This document shows, piece by piece, positions 33,492 through 44,037 of a stretch of 64,000 nt of DNA. Under the pieces are notes generated by a model that did not search any database, was not told the origin of the DNA, and was given only the letters and a program-made list of their open reading frames with translations. The translations under genes and the position numbers were made by a program. The DNA lies in contig JAEILZ010000004.1 of NCBI GenBank assembly GCA_018873225.1, forward strand, positions 3,162,001 through 3,226,000, written 5' to 3'. Each line of letters opens with the position of its first letter. Position 1 is the first letter of the stretch. The stretch comes from [Phialemoniopsis] sp. UDSM-2020 (lineage: Eukaryota; Ascomycota; Sordariomycetes; Thyridiales; Thyridiaceae).

Positions 33492-34765
33492 ATGGCGGCA
33501 ATACAGCAGATCCTCTCCTATGTTTTCGACTGGCTGGTGCTCGTGGCTCTGGCAGCTGCTGGCGCTGTCATGGGGAACGTGACGCCAAACAAACGACCAT
33601 TTTCTCTTACGGACCCTGATATTTCGTAAAGACTCTCGCAGACCCTTGGCTAGGGAGCGTCAAGACTGACATGTCCTTGCTCCTAGGTTCCCTTTCACAG
33701 AACACGAAACAGTACCGTTGACGATCCTGGCGATCGCAACTATCGCGGCTCCCCTGGTCATCGTCCTGATCGTCTGCATCCTGTTCGTCCCGGGACCTAC
33801 CACACCGAAAGGTGTCCCCAAGTCCCTGATCTGGCGCCGCAAGCTATGGGAGCTGCATATCGGATGGCTAGGCTTGGCCTCGTCTCTTGTCGCCGCCTGG
33901 TTCATCACAAACGGAATGAAAAACCTGTTTGGCAAGCCTCGTCCTGATCTGATATCGCGTTGCGAACCCGACCTCGAGAACATTGCGAAGTACGTTGTTG
34001 GGGGCATTGCCGGCGCTGTCAGCAATGGCCAGCTTGTCTCCGCGGATATTTGCAAATCTACCGATCACTCCAAACTTGACGACGGTTTTCGAAGGTTCGT
34101 ACTGTCCCTGATATCATATACTTTGGCCCAAGGAAGACGAGCTTGGGACTGACAAGGTCCCCTTTATTAGTTACCCCAGTGGCCACTCTTCGTCCAGCGC
34201 GGCTGGTCTCATCTACCTGTCGCTATTCCTAGCGAGCAAGTTTGCTGTCACAATCCCTTTCTTGCCCGGCTACTACCTCGACACACAATCCTACACTGCC
34301 TTCCCCTCGCGAAATCAGCCGTCCGCCTTCGACGGCCGAATGAAGCGTCCTACCACCGCGACCGAGGGTCATACTCTACTGCAAGGAGACGCTCTTGCCA
34401 GGCATAGACAGGTTGTCGGCTCCGCCCGCCAACAAGCCGCCGCCGCGCCTCTCTATCTCCTGGTCCTCGTCCTCATACCCACATTCGCAGGCGTGTTCAT
34501 CGCCTCATCCCGGTGGTTCGACTTCCGTCACCACGGCTTCGACATCCTCTTCGGCTACCTCATTGGTGTCCTGACGGCCTTCTTCAGCTTCCGCTACTAC
34601 CACCTTCCCATCAGCCAGGGTGCCGGCTGGGCGTGGGGACCTCGAAGCAGAGAGAAGGCTTTCTGGGCTGGAGTTGGATCGTATTCATATGCCACTGGCG
34701 ACAAGGACCAGGCCGAGCAGGATATGCAGATGGGCGTTCTTCCACCGCATGCCTCTCGATCCTAG
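33492..34765 (+). CDS. PAP2-family lipid phosphate phosphatase, 378 aa
   Basis: This integral membrane phosphatase of the DPP1/LPP1 type dephosphorylates phosphatidate, diacylglycerol pyrophosphate or related lipids. Exons 33492-33625, 33687-34094 and 34171-34765 are in phase. The three phosphatase motifs are present: KNLFGKPRPD (KX6RP), SYPSGHSSSS (PSGH, split by intron 2) and SRWFDFRHHGFD (SRX5H). About six hydrophobic segments are seen. The ATG at 33492 is preferred because MAAIQQILSYVFDW matches the usual cytoplasmic start; an upstream in-frame ATG at 33384 would add 36 hydrophobic residues. Confidence 0.9.
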
Positions 34766-35044
34766 ACAAGCTGTTACATAGTTGGGCGACCTACGCGAAC
34801 GGAATGGAGGAACGAACATCGAACTTGATTTTAGTCATGACACTTTGATCTAATCAAGTTTATTGACCCTAGCTTAAATCTTTAGTAAACGCCGTCAATT
34901 TCTCACATGTGGCACAATAAGATAGACCTAATGAATAATACTCTTGTGCCCCAAGAACACCGTGATGCTCTACTCTATTTTCTATGTTGTCTCTATTCTC
35001 CTATCTTTCGTCGAAATTTCATTTTCTGGATTATTGTACATCTC
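34766..35044. other. Convergent intergenic
   Basis: These 280 bp lie between two converging 3' ends and hold no recognised feature. Confidence 0.4.
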
Positions 35045-35733
35045 CTACCCTGACATCTTTTCAGATGTCTGCCTCTCTGAAAGCAAATCTCTACGTTTCC
35101 TCTTGCACAGCGTCATTATAGCTATTGTCAGTGCCATCGCCACGCCGGCTTGAGACGACAAGTCAACGAAAGTTCACTGAGTAGGTAGGGGATTTTCATA
35201 CCTGTCGGCCCCATTACAGCCAGCGCCACCACACCGTTAGGTGCAAGGATGACCGAGTTTGCGCCCTGAAATGCCGGAGAAGCTTTGGTTATGTCTGCCC
35301 CTTGGCTCTGCTGTGCAGGAAACAGAGTCTCCGAGGGCGTGATGCTCGTCACAACCGTGACCAAGCTTCCAGATGCTTGTATTGTTGTGTCAGATGTTGT
35401 GACTGTAACTATTGATGGGGCTGCACTAGCGGTGGAGGTGAAAAAGACTGTTTTGGTCGGAGAGCCCGAGCTGAATGAAGTGGAAATGCTTGAAGAGGTC
35501 GACGCCACTGCTGTCGACGTCAACGAAATTGAAGTTGGTCGAATCAAGAACGACTGGAACGTCGTTGGTACTGGTCCGGAAGGCGTCTCGACGCGTATCG
35601 GTGTGTTGACCTGGTTAGGAGAAGAGGAGAGCTGACGGCCACTGATGGCTTTCTCATCGTCGCCTTGCCTCTCGTCCGCAAGGGCAAGTGCTGGTGGAGC
35701 TGGCCGTCGCCTTCGAGTTCTCAAAGATACCAT
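35045..35733 (-). CDS. Ser/Thr-rich putative membrane protein, 211 aa
   Basis: I do not recognise a family. Two exons, 35202-35733 and 35045-35148, join in phase across a 53-nt intron (donor GTATGA, acceptor CAAG). The N-terminal 30 residues are basic and Pro-rich (LRTRRRRPAPPALA) and hydrophilic, so a classical signal peptide is absent from this start. Residues about 50-150 are a Ser/Thr/Val-rich low-complexity stretch of the kind heavily O-mannosylated in wall or membrane proteins. A hydrophobic segment (NGVVALAVMGPTAGVAMALT and following residues) precedes a basic stop-transfer KRKRR and a short cytoplasmic-like tail. A further 5' exon encoding a signal peptide is possible but was not identified. 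Confidence 0.55.
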
Positions 35734-36485
35734 TTTTGCGGATATGATAAGGCATGAACTTCGTACCAGCGAAACCGATGCCGTTCAAGAACAAAGCTAG
35801 ATAAACCTTTCGCTTTTTGCAGTATCGCGTCCTAAGGCCTTCATTGCCTCCCTTACCAATGTTCTCTTGTTGATCCCTCTTATCCGGGCCGGATGGGTCA
35901 ACCAGTTGCGGGACTGCGCGTTTCAAGTCAAGACAAATACAACCACAACATCCGCCTGTTTCACGTTTCCACTGTCCTATTTTTACGCTCATTCTCACGC
36001 TGGCATGGATCTACCGGAGGATTAACAAATGATTTGCTTGACTCTTTGCACGAGGTCAAGGCTTACGGGGAATAGCATTGTACAAGGGCCTGTTTTAGTT
36101 CACGACTGCCGACCGGCAGTGGGATGTTTCAGGCCTGGTGGCTGTCACTGCCCCCTACACATAGCGCGGAACCTGCGCCGCACTCAGTCTCGAGCGAGTC
36201 TTGCTATGGCTGGGTAGAGTGTTTAATAAATGATGTCCTGCAATATGGTCGACTGTATCATTTCAAACCTGCACTTATAACACACGTTCTTCAAGACTTT
36301 TGCAGAGATACCAGGTCCAATATCGCAACTCATGCAAGATGGAGCGCCGAGAGTCTTGGGCGTTCGAGACTACGCGTAAGCTGAGGCGCTTCACTACCAT
36401 CGAAAATTGGCGATATATCAGCAATGGCGTATATCTCGTTGGGAATGCCGCCGTCCAAATGGTTACCGTTGATCCAAGGTTCGAC
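35734..36485. other. Divergent intergenic
   Basis: This is the promoter region between the Ser/Thr-rich gene (-) and the DHA1 transporter (+). An in-frame extension of the transporter reaches back to 36300 and may be 5' UTR. Nothing else is recognised. Confidence 0.4.
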
Positions 36486-38391
36486 ATGGATAGCTACCAT
36501 GAGGACGACGGCCAATCCATGATAGGTCAACCAGGAACTCGACGCTCGAGCGCAGTGGGCTTTGACGAGAGAAGAATGACCTCGCAGAACCCGTTCGACG
36601 ACTTTTTTGCCATACCATCCAACCATCTACCGCCTGCACATTCTGATCCATTCGCGGAAAAGGCAGAGCCCCTGAAGACAGAGCCCAAAGCGGAGGAGCC
36701 TTATCATGTCTTCTCCAAGAAGCAAAAATGGTTCATCATCGTCATCATTGGTGTCGCTGGACTTTTCTCGGGACTGTCATCGAATATCTACTTCCCAGCA
36801 CTGGATGCCATCTCGAAAGTAAGTTCACTGGGCAGCTAAACTACCATGTATCTCGTTCATCAAGGTCTAATGGATTCACGAGCAGGACCTGCGGGTTAGC
36901 TTGAACGAAGTCTCGCTCACGATCACTTCATACCTAATCATCCAAGGCATCTCGCCGCTCTTTTGGAGCTCGCTTTCGGACGTGCTTGGCCGGCGGCCTA
37001 TATACATCGCATCATTTGCCGTTTACATCATTGCAAACATCGCTTTGAGCTTCTTGCCCAGCTTTGCGGTGCTACTGGTCTTTCGAGGGCTGCAGGCGGC
37101 TGGCAGCGCTTCCACTGTTAGCATTGGTAAGGACTTTGAGGACTGTTCTTTAGCAAGACATACATTGACCTTCTGACTCAAGGAAATGGGGTTATCCAGG
37201 ATATCTCCCCACCTTCAGAGAGAGGTGCCTTCATTAGCTTCTACCAAGCGAGTACGTCTCCTTTCTTCTAGACCTTTGCTGGCGAATACTGATGTCAAAC
37301 CTAACTAGTCCGGAACTTCAGCATCGCCATCGGCCCAGTCCTTGGTGGTATCATTGCTAATTTTCTCGGCTTCCGAGCAATCTTCGTTTTCCTTCTAGTC
37401 ATATCAACCATGACTGTTCTCATGATCGTCGTCTTTCTCCCAGAGACAATGAGGAGCATAATGGACAATGGGTCCATCAAGCCAACAGGGATCTATCGGC
37501 CTCTGATCTACCACATCCGACCAGAGCCGACTTACTGGCACGAGCCTGCTGAGACGACGCCTAGGAAGAAAGTCAATCTGAATGCCTTCATAGAACCTCT
37601 GAAGCTTCTCAAGAGAAAGGAAATCGTGGTAAACCTCCTGTTTGGCGGTGTAGTGTACGCGGTGTGGAGCATGGTCACGTCCAGCACCACCGGCCTGTTC
37701 AAGGCTGCTTTCAACCTCAACGAAATCCTCCTCGGTCTTGCGTTTTTGCCAAACGGTAAGTACATCCGTCTTTCTGTTAGGTGTCGCTGCTTCTAACTCC
37801 CGCCTTCCAGGACTCGGTACCATCGTCGGCTCCACCATTATCGGCATCTACATGACGCGTGACTACGCCTCCGCCGAACAGGCCTACAAGATCGAGCACG
37901 GTCTACCTCCCGAACACTCACTGCCGGCAAAGAACCTCCCCTCTGACTTCCCCATTGAGCACGCGCGGCAGCAGAGGCTAGCTCTGATTGTCGCCATCTT
38001 TACCGTGGCCACAGGCGCGTACGGTTTCTCCTTTGCCTTTCCAGAATTCAACGCACGGGTGCCAGGCGCGATCGCTATCCCCTTGGTCTTGCAGTTCTTC
38101 ATCGCCGCGACGAGTAACGCCGTCTTCGCCATGAACCAGACGCTTGTGTCGGACCTGAGTCCTGGCAGGGGCGCCGGCAGCACGGCCGTGAACAACTTGG
38201 TGCGGTGCGGCCTGGGTGCCGTCGGCGTCGCTGGCGTGGAGGCAATGATATCGAGTTTGGGGCCTGCAGCTACGTTCCTCTCGCTGGCTTTGCTGACTGT
38301 AAGCCTGTCACCACTTGTGGCGGTCAGTAGTGTCTGGGGTCCAGAATGGAGGGCAAGGGGCAATGCCAAGCGGCCGGGGGAGAAAGTGTGA
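36486..38391 (+). CDS. MFS DHA1-family multidrug transporter, about 556 aa
   Basis: This 12-helix drug:H+ antiporter-1 resembles the Qdr/Aqr group. Exons 36486-36818, 36886-37126, 37183-37251, 37309-37755 and 37811-38391 are in phase. A polar N-terminal arm rich in Asp/Glu/Pro precedes TM1 (SKKQKWFIIVIIGVAGLFSG). Motif A appears as SSLSDVLGRRPIYI. VSIGNGVIQDISPPSERGAF is the TM4-5 segment typical of this group, and the central loop between TM6 and TM7 is long. The start is uncertain: in-frame ATGs at 36300, 36339 and 36456 would lengthen the arm by 62, 49 or 10 residues. Substrate unknown; Qdr relatives move drugs, polyamines or cations. Confidence 0.88.
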
Positions 38392-38493
38392 TGTGAAATA
38401 TAGTATTGTTGTACAAAGGATGCTCGTGCAAGTAGAGATCTAATGGATATGGTTCTTGTCTAATATCTACATGGAAGTGCGTTGTCCGCGTCA

Positions 38494-40131
38494 TCACAGC
38501 AAAAGGAGCATGCCTATGAGCGCAGCGTAGACGCCAGCACTAGCACTGACAAGACTCTGGGCACCGCTCTTCGGCACGCCCGAAACACCGTTTCCTCCAC
38601 CTGTGGCAGTTGCTCCTGCGGCACACGTGCGATTCTTGTATAGAGTAGCCGAATCAACAACGCTGCCGTTCTTGCTCGCCACAAACTCGTGAGTCAAGTG
38701 AGTACAGTTGTGAACAGTCAGCTTACTCCAGCCATACGTCGCATTGCTCGTGTCAAGCCCGAAACGACTGTACTTCTGCCTGGGGCTCTGCAGCGAGTCC
38801 AGGCCATCGTAGTGACCGGCGGCTCCGTTGGTGATGTACCACGGGAAGGCCGGGTTGTTGAGCTCATTGGCATCGATGACCCCATCGGCCAGCGGAGCCT
38901 GGCGCTCGTACACGTGAGAGTGGCCAGACATGACGAGGTCGACCTTGTACTTGATCAGAAGCGGCTCAAAGACGTCCTTACAGGTCCAGCAGATGGTGCC
39001 GCTAGCGTTGGCATGGCTGAGGTACCACGGCCTGTGACCCGCAGCCAGCACCCAGGGAGTCTTGGTGCGGTTGACGCCAGCCAAATCCGCCTCGAGCCAT
39101 GCCAACTGCGCATCCATCGTAGCGTTGACACGCTCCGCGTTGATGCCCTCAGCGCCGCCGACCTCGTCGGGACCGGTGAAGCCGTGGCCAAGGTCCGTCT
39201 CGGTGTCGAGCTGGACAAAGTGGACCATGCCGACGTCGAAGCTGTACCAGAAGTTGCCCGTGCCGCCGGAGGTCGCACTGGGCATGCGGAAGTGGTTCTT
39301 GTAGCCGGTGAAGTTCGTCTGCCCGGGCATGCAAATGTCCGACGTGTACGTGATGTTCTTGGACGCGTCGGTGGTGCCGCCGTTGTCGCAGTTGGCCTCG
39401 TGGTTGCCCGGGCCGACCATGTAGGGCTTGGTAGCGGTGACGGACATCATGTCGTCGTAGAAGTCGTTGAGGATGGACTCGTAGACCTTGGCGCCCTCGG
39501 CGATGGTCGTGTTGGGCAGGAACCCTTGGATCTCCTCCTTGAGCCAGTAGTCGGCGTAGGCAATGTCACCGGGATGCCACACAAAGTCGAAGCCGTCCTT
39601 GGACTCGGCTAGGGACTGGATGGTGTTGGTCTCGTTGGGGGTCAACAGGTTGTTCTTGGAAACGCCCTTGCCGGCCGTGGTCGTGAGTCCCTGGCTACCC
39701 ATGGTGCCTAGATCGACAACCACAGCGACGGAAAATGGAGAAGTGTCGCCAGCGCGCCTGCTTGTGCTGAAGCTCAGCGGCTTGTTGGCGTCCTTGGCAT
39801 CCAGGAGAGGTGCGGGAAGGTAGTAGTATTTCGTAGCGGGCTTCAAACCACTCAGTAAAACGTGGTTGTTGTAGGTCAATGAGGTAGGGTACGTCACCGA
39901 GACATTGGACGAAGCCGTGTTGTTGAGGTTGTCGGCGGAAAGGCCCCAGTGCACAGTAGGAGTGTCAACGCGGGCGAAGGTGTTCCAGCTCACCATCATG
40001 CCGCTGTCGCCGTGGTACGCAAGACGCACTTGCGAGTTCATGGTGGCATTCGTCGCAGCACTGGCGAGCAGCGGTATGGCTACGGTCGCTAAGCTGGCCG
40101 CCAATTGACGGCAGGAGTCCGGGAGTCTCAT
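38494..40131 (-). CDS. Purple acid phosphatase, GPI-type C-terminus, 545 aa
   Basis: This is a secreted binuclear-metal acid phosphatase releasing phosphate from monoesters. It is a single exon. A signal peptide (about residues 1-25, ending LLASA) and a fibronectin-like N-terminal domain come first. The metal-ligand motifs follow in order: VVVDLGTMG, WHPGDIAYADYW, GPGNHEANC, VLAAGHRPWYLS and VMSGHSHVYERQ. There are many N-x-S/T sites. The C-terminal 40 residues are Gly/Ser-rich and end in a hydrophobic run (AGVYAALIGMLLLL), which predicts a GPI anchor and wall or membrane retention. A TATAAAG lies about 85 bp upstream. A long plus-strand antisense frame here is a shadow. Confidence 0.93.
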   Translation of the reverse strand: MRLPDSCRQLAASLATVAIPLLASAATNATMNSQVRLAYHGDSGMMVSWNTFARVDTPTVHWGLSADNLNNTASSNVSVTYPTSLTYNNHVLLSGLKPATKYYYLPAPLLDAKDANKPLSFSTSRRAGDTSPFSVAVVVDLGTMGSQGLTTTAGKGVSKNNLLTPNETNTIQSLAESKDGFDFVWHPGDIAYADYWLKEEIQGFLPNTTIAEGAKVYESILNDFYDDMMSVTATKPYMVGPGNHEANCDNGGTTDASKNITYTSDICMPGQTNFTGYKNHFRMPSATSGGTGNFWYSFDVGMVHFVQLDTETDLGHGFTGPDEVGGAEGINAERVNATMDAQLAWLEADLAGVNRTKTPWVLAAGHRPWYLSHANASGTICWTCKDVFEPLLIKYKVDLVMSGHSHVYERQAPLADGVIDANELNNPAFPWYITNGAAGHYDGLDSLQSPRQKYSRFGLDTSNATYGWSKLTVHNCTHLTHEFVASKNGSVVDSATLYKNRTCAAGATATGGGNGVSGVPKSGAQSLVSASAGVYAALIGMLLLL

Positions 40132-40213
40132 GGTGGCGGCGGGAAGCTAGTTCGAATGGCTTGGCAGGAAAGCTTGTCATGTTACTCCCTACGCATGGCA
40201 TGTCTTGGCCCTT

Positions 40214-40220
40214 CTTTATA
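40214..40220 (-). promoter_or_regulatory. TATA box of acid phosphatase gene
   Basis: TATAAAG on the minus strand lies 83 bp upstream of the phosphatase start codon. Confidence 0.5.
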
Positions 40221-40897
40221 CATCATCTTGCACACGTCTTGAAGTAACGAATCCTTCCTAATTTTCTCATTCTGCTTGTTCAATTTCGGATCGTCGGTTT
40301 TCAAGAAACTACCATTGAATAGTCGCTCTGCCTATCTCCTCGAATAATATTTCACATGTTACAAAGGCAAGACCTTCATTCAGCCACGGGGAAGTGCTGT
40401 GAACTCTCATTGGCCAGTGCCAGGGCGAGCCAGCTCTCGGCTCGGAGACCCAAATCAGGGGGTGGGTGGTGCTGTCCACTTTTGAGAGCAGCCTAACACC
40501 GCCCCGTACTGCACTAGCAAATGGTCGTGTGGAGGCTAAACCAAGTCGTCGGAACATCTACATCATCGAACATGTTTCTAGAAATTCAGCACGTGGGTGG
40601 TCTTAAGTATCTTTGGATATCTCAACGCACTGCAATGAAACCCATCTCTTGCTTCTCCATAGTATTTTTGTCCTGACCTAGAGTAGTGGCCAGGGCACTG
40701 GACGGCCAGGTGTGACGAGTCACGGACCGTTTCTTCCGTCTTCTCGGCTTGGTACCCATAGACTTTGTTGGACCGACTTGAAGCTGGGCTCTCAACATGG
40801 GTAAGATAGTTCCAGCTCTTTTGGTATTTCAAATTTGGACCCTTTCCCTTCCGAAGATTTTCTGCAGAGTCACGGCCATGGTCTTGATGATGAACAG
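40221..40897. other. Intergenic
   Basis: This stretch between the phosphatase promoter and the 3' end of the F-box-like gene has no recognised feature; the short frames in it look non-coding. Confidence 0.4.
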
Positions 40898-42082
40898 CTA
40901 CACCTCATCATTATACAACGGTTCCTTGAATATGCCAAGCTTCTCTAAACGAGATCGATCCCACAGAACATAACCCCACTGACGCGGACTGACGCATGTG
41001 TTCGAGTAGACAAAGTCTATCCCTCGCCTCTCCATATGTGCCCATCTCCAGATATCAAGCGGCCCAGGGTCCTCATCGGCAAAAAAAGGACGTCTGATGT
41101 GGATCTGCTGCAGTCGCGGACTCATCTCGTCGAGACTATCAATCATGGTCGTTAGCATATCTACCGGGCCTTTCGGGGAGGAATCATTAGTACGTTGGTA
41201 GTGGATTGCCTCCAGATTGTATTGTGTTGAGCAATTTGCTCGTGTCCTTGGCGCAAAGAGCTTGTTGTAGCTGTTCGAGGCCGAGTGACAGGAGGTTCTG
41301 GATGAGAGGCGAATCGATCGTTGCTCCCATTACATCGCTAAACACAAAGCCGGTCCCTGTAGACTCATCAAGATCTATAACTCCAGGTGAGTCATCAACA
41401 ATTCATACATGACTACAGGTTTGTTGGAAGACTAACATGATATGATGGAACTTACAAGGAAATCGTGAATGCAGGCAAGTTGTTCGTTCTCATAGGCTGA
41501 AAAGCCAAAGAAAAAAGAGCCTCGATATTTCCGCTTGAGTGCTTCTGGCGACACCCGGAAAAGGTTGCAGTAAATTTCAAAACGGTATAGAACTCTCTGT
41601 ATCCGTAACATCTCCAAGTGTGATGGTGCAGGTTGAGATTGAACGGCCGAAAAGGGCGGTGCGGACAAGATTGTCAAAGCGAACCTTTCGGCCAAGGCAT
41701 GCACACAATACTGAAGTCGACTGATATCAGTAGCTTCCCGTAGTGACCATTTGCTCGGCGGTGTGGGCCTATTGCTGAGTTTTTGGCTGACAAAAATCCA
41801 CACGCTTTGCATGGCTTCACTTTCCGTCTCGCCGGCTTGCAGTTTTGAGGATGCAACTGCTATCATGGCCTCCGGGAGCACTGTGGCATCGATCTGTTCC
41901 CGTAGAACCTGGGAGACAATATCCGACTCGACCCCAATGAAGGCATTGTGAAAAGCCGGACATGATAGAATGGAGGCTTTCAAGGATACAACGTCGGAGA
42001 GAGCTGTAAGGATCATCCGCAGTATTTCAATGGGGAGGTGTTCGACGGGGCTTTGCCGGGAGAAGCCCATATTGGCGGCCAA
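40898..42082 (-). pseudogene. F-box-like protein with apparent frame breaks
   Basis: The first part (41456-42082) encodes 209 residues starting with an F-box-like segment (VEHLPIEILRMILTALSDV) and ends at a clean GTAAGT donor. The last part (from about 41215 down to 40898) encodes a typical C-terminus of this fungal family (DPGPLDIWRWAHMERR, SPRQWGYVLWDRSRLEK). Between them a protein-like frame (IDLDESTGTGFVFSD ... QALCAKDTSKLLNTIQ) can be read, but it joins exon 1 only out of phase and switches frame by one base near 41218 to meet the C-terminal part. No GT-AG pair I could find repairs both. I call it a probable pseudogene; a mis-modelled intron or base error remains possible. Confidence 0.6.
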
Positions 42083-42440
42083 CGCAGCTCGGGAGAGAGG
42101 TTACGCACGGAGTCGTTTCACAAGCCATGGGTAAGTAATGAGCCAAAAGTCTGTGGAAGAAGACAATACGGAAGATTTTGATGGTTCGACGTGGAGTATG
42201 CGTTTTGACGATTCTCACATAAGCGCGCAAACACATTTGCCATTTCGGTCCAGCCGACACTCAATTGTGCCAATCCCTGCATCGGGGCGGCCGCCCCAAT
42301 TCAGGTCTTCCATTCGAGCGTCGACATTTTTATACGGTCGATCAGCTGATATGAAACCTCATAATATCGCTCAGCTGATATGCAACTTGACAATTATCGA
42401 CACTACCTAATTATGAAGACCCAGACGTCTTACTGTGAGC
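42083..42440. other. Intergenic
   Basis: These 360 bp lie between the O-methyltransferase 3' end and the F-box-like start. The stretch is AT-rich at 42330-42420 with a short repeated phrase (CAGCTGATATG, around 42343 and 42372). No gene was seen. Confidence 0.45.
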
Positions 42441-44037
42441 CTAAGCTGCCAATTCACATTCGATGATACTCTCGACGCCATTCGCTGTCGTGTAGATCTT
42501 GGTGATCTTCAGCCCAGCCATGGCTTCGATAAGAGTGTGCCAATCAGCCTCCGTGCGCTCCCGCGAGCTGAGCAGGGTCAGCATCATGATGTCAAGCGCA
42601 GTGGCTTCCCACTGCGCCTTCTCGAGAGGAATGACGTTCTCGTTGATGAGTAGGCGACTGTAACCCGGCTTCATGGCCTCCTTGATACGGGTCAGGATCT
42701 TGACATCAGCCTCATCCGGCCAGTCGTGGAGGACGGAGTGCATGTAGTATGCACGGGCACCTATTCGTGAGAAATACCATCAGTAAGTGCCATAACATCA
42801 TGTATACGGGTATTATCGACGCTTACCCTTCACAGGCTGCTCCTCATAAAAGTCGTAGGGCATCCTCTCGATCCGCTCGTCCAGGGTCACAATCTGGCTA
42901 ATGACGAGCGGGAGGTCCTGCAGGACCAGGCGGCCCTTGGCGTCCGGGTACTTGCGGCGGAACTCGTCCAAATCGTGGCCGATACTGCCTCCTATATCGA
43001 CTAGCAGAGTCGCATCGGGGGCAGTGTCGGCACCGTCCAGAAGCCGCTCCTTGACCGGGTAGAAGCCGTCGTCCATCCACGACGGGCGGCCCTGTCGGTA
43101 CCCGCCCATGTGGTGGTTGAACTGCACGCCGTACGGCGGGTGGGCCTGCACGTGCTCGAACCAGTTGAGCTTGGTGTTGCAGAGATACTGCAGAGCGCCG
43201 TCCGAGATGCTGTTGGGCGTCTGGTAGTTGTTGTGTCGCGCGTACTCGTGGAACTTGTTCAACGCGACGGCCCCTGCTCCAAACCTGTCGATGATCAATG
43301 TTATTGGGTGGCCTTTCCCTCTAGGAACCTGCCACCGCTGGAGCCCAAGTCTCGGAACACACTTACACGCAAGTATATCCGTCGCCGATGATGGGGATAG
43401 TCAGAGAGTTGGAGAAGTTGGTCGGCTTGTACTCGTCAGGACCAGTCTCGACGATGTATCCCATTGTACCAAGGTGGCGCATGAGTCGGCCTGTGCAATC
43501 ATTGTCAGAACGTGGTCGACCTCGATTGAAACATTACGGGATGGCTCACAGAGAAGAGGAGGGTCGATGCTAAGCTCCTTAGCTAGGGCCTTCGCATTCT
43601 TCGGACTGCCGTTATCCTTGGCGAGCAGGTGGAAAAGGCCAACGTCCACGCCCAGCGCGATGGCGGTAATGGCTGAGGGCTGGAACAGTGTCAGTCAGGG
43701 ACAGAAGCCACGTCATATTAAGAATTCAGTTCACCTGAGCCCAGCAGTGCTTGATCATGGTCTCTCGAGGAGTCTCCAGGGCCCGGACCAGCGAGCGCGC
43801 TTGTTCAACAAGCTCGAGACGCGCCTCCTCGCTACCCGAGGCGGCCTTGTCTCCCAAAGATGCTATGGACTTAGCGAGCGCTGAGACATTCCTCAAGTCA
43901 TTGGCAGCGAGGGCGACGGGGACCTCGACTGAAGGGCCTTTGGCCTTGATGCTCTCAGCAATCTTGACGGTTTCTGGCACGCCATTGGCGACGGCATGGC
44001 CGTTCGTACCGTTGGTACCGTTCGTCTCAGCGGGCAT
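42441..44037 (-). CDS. SAM-dependent O-methyltransferase (COMT-like), 444 aa
   Basis: This class-I methyltransferase of the plant-caffeate/fungal secondary-metabolite O-methyltransferase type adds a methyl group to a hydroxyl, usually on a phenol or polyketide. Exons 43735-44037, 43550-43679, 43367-43490, 42827-43284 and 42441-42760 are in phase. The N-terminal arm has an Asn-Gly-Thr repeat and helical dimerisation region. The SAM motif is LLVDIGGSIGHDL. The catalytic His lies in MHSVLHDWPDEAD, followed by the conserved acidic/Asn segment LLINENVIP. No polyketide or peptide synthase lies in the window, so it appears as an orphan gene. Substrate unknown. Confidence 0.9.

Noticed and set aside
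38689..39612. Plus-strand open frame of 307 codons
   Set aside because: It is antisense to the purple acid phosphatase, whose metal motifs are unmistakable; the antisense frame is compositional.
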